This document shows positions 14,264 through 20,580 of a DNA stretch of 20,580 nt, piece by piece (positions within the stretch are counted from its first letter, which is position 1; every line of letters starts with the position of its first letter). The translations under genes were made by a program, and so were the position numbers. Source of the stretch: Bacteroidales bacterium H4 (GTDB lineage: Bacteria; Bacteroidota; Bacteroidia; Bacteroidales; Muribaculaceae); the NCBI GenBank assembly GCA_001701165.1, contig DAAP01000020.1:1-20580 (forward strand). Reading direction: 5' to 3'. The notes under the pieces are model-generated. The model did not search any database. It had not been told where the DNA came from and was given only the letters and a program-made list of their open reading frames with translations.

Positions 14264-15040
14264 ATGAGCAACGATATATTATTACAAGTCAAGGGGCTAC
14301 GAGCCTCTACGACCGAGGGTAAGGAAATTCTCAAGGGTATCGACCTGACCATCCGTCCGGGTGAGGTGCACGCCATCATGGGGCCCAACGGCTCGGGCAA
14401 GAGCACACTCAGCGGCGTACTGGCCGGCGATCCGCGTTTTGTGGTGACCGCCGGCACTGCCACCCTGGGCGATGCCGACCTGCTGGCGCTGTCGCCCGAG
14501 GATCGCAGCCACGAGGGGTTGTTTCTGTCCTTCCAGTACCCGGTGGAAATACCCGGGGTGAGCATGGTCAACTTTATGCGTGCGGCTGTCAATGCCAAGC
14601 GCCGTTACCAAGGCCTTGAGCCACTGGGCGCCGCAGACTTCCTGAAGCTGATGCGCCAAAAGCGCTCCGTCGTCGAGTTGGACAATAAATTGGCCTCGCG
14701 CTCGGTGAACGAGGGCTTTTCCGGCGGCGAGAAAAAGCGCAACGAAATCTTCCAGATGGCAGTGCTCGAGCCTCGACTGAGCATTTTGGACGAGACGGAC
14801 TCGGGCCTCGACATCGATGCCCTACGCATCGTTGCCTCCGGAGTCAATCGTCTGCGTACCGATCGTAACGCAACCATAGTGATTACGCACTACCAGCGCC
14901 TGTTGGACTACATCAAGCCTGACGTAGTACATATATTATATAAGGGACGTATCGTCTATACCGGCGGCCCCGAGTTGGCGCTCGAACTTGAGCAGCGCGG
15001 CTACGACTGGATCAAGGAACAAGTGGACGAAGTCCAATGA
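14264..15040 (+). CDS. sufC: Fe-S cluster assembly ATPase SufC
   Basis: SufC is the ABC-type ATPase that drives conformational change of the SufB-SufD scaffold. The 258-residue product is full length, with Walker A GPNGSGKS (near residues 40-47), a Q-loop in LSFQYPVEIPG, signature FSGGEKKRNE, Walker B LSILDETDSGLD and H-loop TIVITHYQRLL. The usual ILDEIDSGLD has T in place of the second I, next to but not at the catalytic Glu. The ATG at 14264 gives the family's normal N-terminus (ILLQVKGLRA). The stop overlaps the sufD start (ATGA at 15037), a sign of translational coupling. Confidence 0.96.
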   Translation: MSNDILLQVKGLRASTTEGKEILKGIDLTIRPGEVHAIMGPNGSGKSTLSGVLAGDPRFVVTAGTATLGDADLLALSPEDRSHEGLFLSFQYPVEIPGVSMVNFMRAAVNAKRRYQGLEPLGAADFLKLMRQKRSVVELDNKLASRSVNEGFSGGEKKRNEIFQMAVLEPRLSILDETDSGLDIDALRIVASGVNRLRTDRNATIVITHYQRLLDYIKPDVVHILYKGRIVYTGGPELALELEQRGYDWIKEQVDEVQ

Positions 15041-16428
15041 AAGAGCAGAGCATGAACGCCAATCCATTACAACAATACATCGATCTGGCCCGCGAGCACC
15101 GCGACCTTCTCGAGAGCGGCTCGCCGGCGGTGATGAACGCCCTGCGCGACCGTGCCGCCGAGGTGTGCGCCTCCGTGGAGCTGCCTCGTGATGGCAGCCG
15201 GCCCTATCTGTATACCTCGCTGCGCCGGATGTTTGCGCCCGACTTAGGCGTCAATATTTCGCGCTTGCCCTTCAGTGCTACCGCTGCCGATGCTTTCCGT
15301 TGTCGTGTGCCCAATATCAGTACAGCCGTCGGCATCGTGGCCAATGATACTTTTGCAGACGATCAGCCCGGCTTATCCAACCTTGGCGCCGGTGTCACCG
15401 TGTGCAGCCTGCGCCGTGCCGCCACTCTGATGCCCGAAGTGCTGCAACGTCATTACGGCACCATTGTAGATATTGAAGACATGCGTAACGGCGATCGTGC
15501 CGCCGTGGCCCTGAACACACTTTTGGCACAGGACGGCATCCTTGTACATGTTGCACGCGGCGTACATGTCGATCGTACCATCCAGCTGGTGCAGGTGCTC
15601 AATGCCGCCGCACCGACTCTGGCTGTACGCCGTATGCTCATCGTCCTCGAAGCCGGCGCCGATGCATCGCTACTGTTGTGCGACCACACCGCCCCCGGCG
15701 CTGCCGCGTCTACCATCTCGCAGGTCACGGAGGTATACCTTGACGAAGATGCCTCGCTGTCACTATATACGCTCGAGGAATCAGCCTCGGACACCTCGCG
15801 CCTATGTCGTACCGGAGTTTGTGCCGGCCGTGGCGCACGCCTGTCCATGACGCCGGTTACTCTGCTGTGCGGTACCAGTCGCAACAACATCGCCGTGTCC
15901 CTCGAGGGGGAGGGCGCCGAGTGCAACATCAACGGCATGGCCCTGGCCGATGGCTCCATGGTGGCCGACAATAATTCGGTAGTTTACCATAAGGCACCTC
16001 GCTGCACCACGTTGCAAAATTTCCGCTACGTAGTCGATGACCAAGCTCGCGGCTCTTTCGAGGGTATGATACACGTTGCCGAAGGGGCGCACCACACTAA
16101 CGGCGAACAAAACAATCGCAATGTTCTGCTGTCCGACGGTGCTCGTATGCACTCGCTGCCGCAGCTCGAAATATATTGTGACGATGTCAAATGCGGTCAC
16201 GGCAGCGCCACCGGACGTCTGGACGAGCGTCAGATGTTCTATATGCAAAGCCGCGGCATCCCCGCCGCCGAGGCTCGCACGATGCTTATCCAAGCTTTTA
16301 TGGCGGACATTTTAGATGCAATACGGCTGGAGCCTCTGCGCCTGCGTCTTCAGATGCTTGTTGATAACCGCTTACGTCGCGATGTCGCGCCTTCGGGATG
16401 CGCCGACTGCAATATTTGTCCGCAATAA
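15037..16428 (+). CDS. sufD: Fe-S cluster assembly protein SufD
   Basis: SufD is the SufB paralogue that completes the SufBC2D complex and helps bring in iron. The 463-residue product is of normal length. The N-terminal half is diverged, as usual for SufD. The C-terminal beta-helix has FEGMIHVAEGAHHTNGEQ, NVLLSDGARMHSLPQLEI, the DVKCGHGSATG segment with the His important for function, and the QMFYMQSRGI and EARTMLIQAF motifs. The start overlaps sufC by 4 nt; a second ATG at 15052 is possible. SufS begins 14 nt after its stop. Confidence 0.94.
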   Translation: MKEQSMNANPLQQYIDLAREHRDLLESGSPAVMNALRDRAAEVCASVELPRDGSRPYLYTSLRRMFAPDLGVNISRLPFSATAADAFRCRVPNISTAVGIVANDTFADDQPGLSNLGAGVTVCSLRRAATLMPEVLQRHYGTIVDIEDMRNGDRAAVALNTLLAQDGILVHVARGVHVDRTIQLVQVLNAAAPTLAVRRMLIVLEAGADASLLLCDHTAPGAAASTISQVTEVYLDEDASLSLYTLEESASDTSRLCRTGVCAGRGARLSMTPVTLLCGTSRNNIAVSLEGEGAECNINGMALADGSMVADNNSVVYHKAPRCTTLQNFRYVVDDQARGSFEGMIHVAEGAHHTNGEQNNRNVLLSDGARMHSLPQLEIYCDDVKCGHGSATGRLDERQMFYMQSRGIPAAEARTMLIQAFMADILDAIRLEPLRLRLQMLVDNRLRRDVAPSGCADCNICPQ

Positions 16429-16442
16429 TATATCACAAGACA

Positions 16443-17678
16443 ATGTCCGACATCAAATTAGACATAGAAAATATACGCGGCCAGTTTGCCATACTCAGCC
16501 GCAAGGTCAACAATCGTCCGCTTGTCTACTTGGACAATGCCGCCACCTCCCAGACTCCGGCACGTGTCCTCGATACCCTCGAGGAAATGTATACCTGCCA
16601 TCATGCCAATGTGCACCGCGGCGTCCATAGCATTTCGCAGGAAGCGACAGACCGCCTTGAACATGTGCGCCATCGCGTAGCACTTCGCCTCGGCGCTGCC
16701 TCGGACGAAGAAATTGTCTTTACACGCGGCACCACCGAGTCTGTCAATCTTGTGGCCGACGCCTATTGTCGACTGCTGTCACCCGGCGATGAAATCCTCG
16801 TGACGGTTATGGAACACCACTCGAATATTGTCCCGTGGCAATTGGCAGCTCGGCGCAATAGGCTGAAAATACGTGCTGCCGGCATCCGGCAGGACGGATC
16901 ATTGGATCTTGACACCGTGTCAGCCATCCTGGGCGAAGGACGTGTGCGCCTTGTCGCCGTCTGCCATGTCTCCAATGTCTTGGGTACGGTCAATCCCGTG
17001 CGGAGCATTGCCGATATGGCACATGCTGCCGGTGCTGTCGTCCTTGTAGACGGAGCTCAGGCCGCCGCGCACATGAATATAAATGTATCAGCCTTGGGTG
17101 CGGACTTCTATGCCTTTTCATCTCATAAAATGTATGGGCCCACAGGTGTCGGCGTTCTTTACGGACGCCGCGAATTGTTGGACCATATGCCTCCCTATCA
17201 GGGTGGTGGAGAAATGATTGCGCATGTGGACATCGATCATGCAACTTTTGCCGATTTGCCTTTCAAGTTTGAGGCCGGAACACCCGATTTCACTGCCGTG
17301 GCCGCCTTTGATGCCGCTTTCGACTTTATTGATAGCATCGGCATCGATGCCATGGCTGTCCACGAACATGCGCTGCTTGACGAGGCCACGCGGCTGATGC
17401 TCGACCGTCTGCCCGGCGTGCGCATCTTCGGCGCCACGCCCGACAAAGAGCCGGTGATATCATTCCTTCTCGACGGCATACACCATTACGACACCGGGAT
17501 GCTGTTGGACCAACTTGGCATAGCCGTCCGCACCGGACACCATTGTGCCCAGCCGCTGATGACGGCCTTCGGCATCGAAGGATGTGTTCGAGCCTCATTC
17601 GCAATATATAACACCATGGACGAGGTGCACGCCTTTGTTGACGGGCTTGTCCGCGTCCAAAACATTCTGAAGAATTAA
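16443..17678 (+). CDS. sufS: cysteine desulfurase SufS
   Basis: SufS is a PLP-dependent group II cysteine desulfurase that supplies sulfur for the Suf scaffold. The 411-residue product begins MSDIKLDIENIRGQF and has YLDNAATSQTP, TRGTTESVNLVA, VMEHHSNIVPW and DGAQAAAHM. The PLP lysine is K229 in SSHKMYGPTG, and the persulfide cysteine is C368 in RTGHHCAQP. These positions agree closely with E. coli SufS (K226, C364). The in-frame ATG at 16398 lies inside sufD; the ATG at 16443 gives the normal N-terminus. No SufE or SufU partner gene is in the window. Confidence 0.96.
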   Translation: MSDIKLDIENIRGQFAILSRKVNNRPLVYLDNAATSQTPARVLDTLEEMYTCHHANVHRGVHSISQEATDRLEHVRHRVALRLGAASDEEIVFTRGTTESVNLVADAYCRLLSPGDEILVTVMEHHSNIVPWQLAARRNRLKIRAAGIRQDGSLDLDTVSAILGEGRVRLVAVCHVSNVLGTVNPVRSIADMAHAAGAVVLVDGAQAAAHMNINVSALGADFYAFSSHKMYGPTGVGVLYGRRELLDHMPPYQGGGEMIAHVDIDHATFADLPFKFEAGTPDFTAVAAFDAAFDFIDSIGIDAMAVHEHALLDEATRLMLDRLPGVRIFGATPDKEPVISFLLDGIHHYDTGMLLDQLGIAVRTGHHCAQPLMTAFGIEGCVRASFAIYNTMDEVHAFVDGLVRVQNILKN

Positions 17679-17718
17679 TCCAACAGGCGCTGTCATGCCA
17701 CGCACAACTCAGCCACGT

Positions 17719-18732
17719 ATGCACAAAATTATCTTCGTAACACTCTTCTCGCTGCTTTCGGCTATTCTGTCGGGATGCTCCGGGCCGGACTCTTTTGCAG
17801 TCAAAGGCCACGTAAAAGGCGATGCAACCATCAATCTCAGAGCATTATACTATGTCGACGGAGCACTCCAAAGCTCGATATTCCCGGCCGATCGCGGCTC
17901 TTTTGCCTTCAAGGGGCGTGCACCCGAGGGCGCCGTTGTCGAGATTTTGGACAACGACTATCGGCTTCTCGGGCGCTTCTATGCCGTTAATGGCGATGAA
18001 ATAGACGTAACCATAGATCCCAAATCGCCCGCCTCAGCTAAAGTCAACAAGGGCAGTGATATAGCCGTACGCTGGGCGCAATGGCTCAATGCCAATGCCA
18101 AAACGATAGACAGTCGCAACAGTAAAATTATCAATGCTTTGGCTGCTAAATATGTCAAAGCTCATCCGCAAGATATAGTTTCGACACTGATCATCACCAC
18201 CGTATATGACGCCTCTGTCGACCCGGAAGGCGCATCGCGGCTGCTGTCTTCCATCGCGCCTGAGGCTCGCCCGACCGCGCTCACCGAAGCCATGGCTACG
18301 CTGCTTATGTATGCGGATACGAATGCCGCAAAACGTCGCGTATCTCCGCTGACGCTTATGGCTCAGGGAGATACGGTGACTACCTTCAGCCCGCGTAAGC
18401 ATCGTCTCAGCCTTCTGGTGTTCTCGGACGAAAACAGCGGCCGCGCCGACAGTATCGTCCCGGCGTTGCGTCGCCTTCGCAAGGCACACACTGACAAAGC
18501 CTTGGGCATTATGGATGTTTCGCTGGATGCAGACACCCTGGCATGGCTGCGCAGTACGCGCAACGACACGGCCACATGGGATGCCGCCTGGGGAACGGGT
18601 GGAATAGCCTCGGCGGCGCTGAAGCCGTTAGCCATACCTCGGATTCCGTACTTCATCGTAACGGATAGTGTCGGCTCGCAGATCTATCGTGGCGCGTCCA
18701 TCTCGCAGGCTCTCAAAAAGATAGACAAATAG
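17719..18732 (+). CDS. lipoprotein with DUF4369-like N-terminus and thioredoxin-like fold lacking CXXC
   Basis: The product has 337 residues from the ATG at 17719 (an upstream in-frame ATG at 17695 is possible). The signal peptide MHKIIFVTLFSLLSAILSGC ends in lipobox ILSGC with C20. The N-terminal part (AVKGHVKGDATINLRALYYVDG...FAFKGRAPEGAVVEIL) resembles the DUF4369 domain that precedes thioredoxin-like domains in Bacteroidetes TlpA-type lipoproteins. The C-terminal part (LSLLVFSDENSGRADSIVPALRRL...IPYFIVTDSVGSQIYRG) follows the thioredoxin pattern, but the redox cysteines are absent; the lipidated cysteine is the only one in the mature protein. It therefore cannot act as a CXXC reductase. 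It lies 40 nt after sufS and 27 nt before comM, probably in the same transcript. The stop is TAG. Confidence 0.8.
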   Translation: MHKIIFVTLFSLLSAILSGCSGPDSFAVKGHVKGDATINLRALYYVDGALQSSIFPADRGSFAFKGRAPEGAVVEILDNDYRLLGRFYAVNGDEIDVTIDPKSPASAKVNKGSDIAVRWAQWLNANAKTIDSRNSKIINALAAKYVKAHPQDIVSTLIITTVYDASVDPEGASRLLSSIAPEARPTALTEAMATLLMYADTNAAKRRVSPLTLMAQGDTVTTFSPRKHRLSLLVFSDENSGRADSIVPALRRLRKAHTDKALGIMDVSLDADTLAWLRSTRNDTATWDAAWGTGGIASAALKPLAIPRIPYFIVTDSVGSQIYRGASISQALKKIDK

Positions 18733-18759
18733 GCCGTAACCACTAACAACAACATCCGT

Positions 18760-20334
18760 ATGCTTGTCAAGATACACGGCGCTGCCATTCAGGGCATAGA
18801 TGCCATAGGCGTGGATATTGAATTGACCGCCGTCCACAACCCGTCTACTGTTATTACTATTGTAGGCCTGCCGGACACGGCCGTCAAGGAGTCTGTAGAC
18901 CGTGTGCGCTCGGCTATACGCGAAAGTGGATACGCTGTGCCTACCGGGATTACAACCATCAATCTCGCCCCGGCAGACGTCAAGAAGGAGGGTAGTGCAT
19001 ACGACCTGCCCATAGCCCTTGCGCACCTCATAGCCAATGATGTGATTTCGGCACCCTCGGTGGACCGCTTTATGATTATGGGCGAATTGTCGCTTGACGG
19101 CAGCGTCCGCCCCATACGTGGCGCCTTATGTATGGCCATCTTGGCTCGCAATGCAGGCTTCGATGCAATAATACTTCCGCGAGACAATGCGGCCGAAGCT
19201 GCCGTTGTCGATGGTATCGATGTTATCGGTGTCGAGAATCTCAAGCAGGTGGCCAACCTGATGTGCGGAGTGGCAGATATTGCTCCTACACATAGCGATG
19301 TGGATGCGTTGTTTGCCACCACGGACAATGACAATGCTTTAGATTTCAGTGATGTGCGCGGTCAAGAGGAGGTTAAGAAAGCTTTGGAAATTGCCTGCGC
19401 CGGCGGTCATAACATCCTGATGATCGGCTCGCCCGGGTCGGGCAAATCGATGATGGCCAAGTTGCTGCCCACAATCTTGCCGCCGTTGACGCTGGAAGAG
19501 GCGTTGGAAACCACGCGAATACACTCGGTGGCAGGTAAATTGCCCGGTGGTAGCCATCTACTTACGCGCCGCCCGTTTCGTGCACCGCACCATACTATTT
19601 CGCCCGTTGCACTTGTAGGCGGCGGCGTCAATCCTATGCCCGGCGAGATTTCGCTGGCGCACAATGGGGTATTGTTTTTGGATGAGTTCCCGGAATTCAA
19701 CCGTCAGGTGCTGGAAGTCCTGCGTCAGCCGCTCGAGGACGGCGACATTTGTGTCAGCCGTGCCAAATACTCGGTGACTTATCCGGCGCGTTTTATGTTG
19801 GTGGCATCTATGAACCCTTGTCCATGTGGTTATTATAACCATCCTACACGTATGTGTACCTGCCCTCCCGGTGCTGTATTGCGCTACAAAAACCGTATTT
19901 CAGGTCCGCTATTGGACCGCATAGACCTTCATGTTCAAGTCCAGCCTGTGGACTTCAATACCCTCGCGGACAGCGCCCCGGCCGAAAGTAGCGCCGAGAT
20001 ACGCGCACGTGTCATTGCGGCACGCGAAATACAGCGTCGCCGCTTTGCCGGCATTGAGGGCGTGCACTGCAATGCTCAGATGAGCAGCAATTTGATACGT
20101 CGTTTCTGCCCTATAGACGAACGAGGGCGGGCAATACTCGAGCGTGCGATACGTCTATATGGTTTTTCGGCAAGAGCCTATGACCGTATACTGCGCGTGG
20201 CTCGTACTATTGCCGACCTTGAGGGGCTTGACGCGATAGATGCACGACACATCGGACGTGCGTGTATGATGCGTTCTTTCGAACGCGAGGATTGGGGTGT
20301 GACCAACCTTAACCCTTCCAAGCGCCAAAATTGA
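18760..20334 (+). CDS. comM: YifB/ComM family Mg-chelatase-like AAA+ ATPase
   Basis: The 524-residue product has the YifB family order. An N-terminal ChlI-like domain (about 20-140: VGLPDTAVKESVDRVRSAI, INLAPADVKKEGSAYDLPIA, GELSLDGSVRPIRG) comes first. The AAA+ core follows with Walker A GSPGSGKS (near 223-230), RPFRAPHHTIS, Walker B FLDEF (D308, E309) and the cysteine cluster NPCPCGYYNHPTRMCTCPPG (near 351-370). The C-terminal domain has FSARAYDRILRVARTIADLEG. In naturally transformable bacteria ComM is a hexameric helicase that extends branch migration of incoming DNA; elsewhere its role is less certain. The in-frame spacing of 27 nt after the lipoprotein gene suggests it closes the suf-linked transcript. 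Confidence 0.94.
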   Translation: MLVKIHGAAIQGIDAIGVDIELTAVHNPSTVITIVGLPDTAVKESVDRVRSAIRESGYAVPTGITTINLAPADVKKEGSAYDLPIALAHLIANDVISAPSVDRFMIMGELSLDGSVRPIRGALCMAILARNAGFDAIILPRDNAAEAAVVDGIDVIGVENLKQVANLMCGVADIAPTHSDVDALFATTDNDNALDFSDVRGQEEVKKALEIACAGGHNILMIGSPGSGKSMMAKLLPTILPPLTLEEALETTRIHSVAGKLPGGSHLLTRRPFRAPHHTISPVALVGGGVNPMPGEISLAHNGVLFLDEFPEFNRQVLEVLRQPLEDGDICVSRAKYSVTYPARFMLVASMNPCPCGYYNHPTRMCTCPPGAVLRYKNRISGPLLDRIDLHVQVQPVDFNTLADSAPAESSAEIRARVIAAREIQRRRFAGIEGVHCNAQMSSNLIRRFCPIDERGRAILERAIRLYGFSARAYDRILRVARTIADLEGLDAIDARHIGRACMMRSFEREDWGVTNLNPSKRQN

Positions 20335-20580
20335 CATCTTTGCATCGCGGCATCCGTCACAACTTCCGGCTTCTGCATTAAAAATGGTCGTGAAGCATAC
20401 TTGAATGTAATGCCGCTTTAAGGGATTTTTCGAATACTATGATAAATTGCTATGCTACACGTCGGTAAGCCGATGTGTGAACCATGTTGCGCTTGCTTTT
20501 TGCAATGATTAGCCCACTTCCCTTTGTTAAAACCTGTTAAAACTAAAGAAAAAAACGTGGAAGATTTTGTTGTTATCGGA

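Noticed and set aside
12643..14598. 651-codon open frame on the minus strand opposite sufB/sufC
   Set aside because: It is a long antisense shadow caused by GC-rich codon use; the plus strand encodes unmistakable SufB and SufC. The predicted product is Arg/His/Ala-rich without any family motif.
20557..20580. Start of a further gene at the window edge (GTG then EDFVVIG)
   Set aside because: Only eight codons are visible, no ATG or convincing promoter precedes it (a TTTG/TCCCTTTG pair has a 16-nt gap), so it cannot be supported. The remaining 20335-20556 shows no clear terminator or RNA.

Overview
The window reads as chromosomal DNA of a Bacteroidales bacterium, probably a Muribaculaceae-like gut commensal. 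Three things support this: promoters of the Bacteroidetes type (TTTG, 19-21 nt, TAnnTTTG), lipoproteins with an acidic run directly after the lipidated cysteine, and starts without Shine-Dalgarno sequences. The family assignment is an inference; the order is fairly secure.

Left flank (1-5702, GC-rich codon use, all on +): a surface-type DUF4465 lipoprotein with its own strong terminator; a small helical lipoprotein overlapping a SUI1/YciH-like translation factor; and a 1207-residue AddA-type UvrD helicase with a complete C-terminal RecB-family nuclease. No AddB is visible next to it.

Intergenic region (5703-6615): this holds no ordinary protein gene, but it is well structured on the minus strand. 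It contains tRNA-Gln(UUG) with a perfect promoter and a terminator. It also contains a separate predicted ~175-nt RNA with a perfect promoter, two structured hairpins (one capped by GAAA), an intrinsic terminator and a 13-codon ORF. A 22-bp tandem repeat and a 9-bp inverted repeat are also present.

Accessory island (about 6570-12260, clearly AT-rich): two adjacent genes on + encode large P-loop ATPases of the STAND/archaeal-ATPase type. The first is an SH3-like/TPR/helical/beta-sandwich/ATPase/winged-helix protein of about 1230 codons, interrupted by one in-frame TAG. The second is an ATPase/winged-helix protein with an uncharacterised C-terminal domain carrying an RX6H motif (HEPN-like, inferred), interrupted by a +1 shift at a run of nine A. 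Together they look like a two-component NTPase conflict (defence) system that is decayed, switched off, or read by recoding or slippage. The island ends with a short ORF remnant and a small IS3 OrfA-like protein that has its own perfect promoter.

Right flank (12400-20334, GC-rich, all on +): sufB-sufC-sufD-sufS for Fe-S cluster assembly, tightly packed. It is followed by a lipoprotein with a thioredoxin-like region lacking the CXXC cysteines, then a ComM/YifB AAA+ ATPase. The last ~245 bases are intergenic and may enter the start of another gene.
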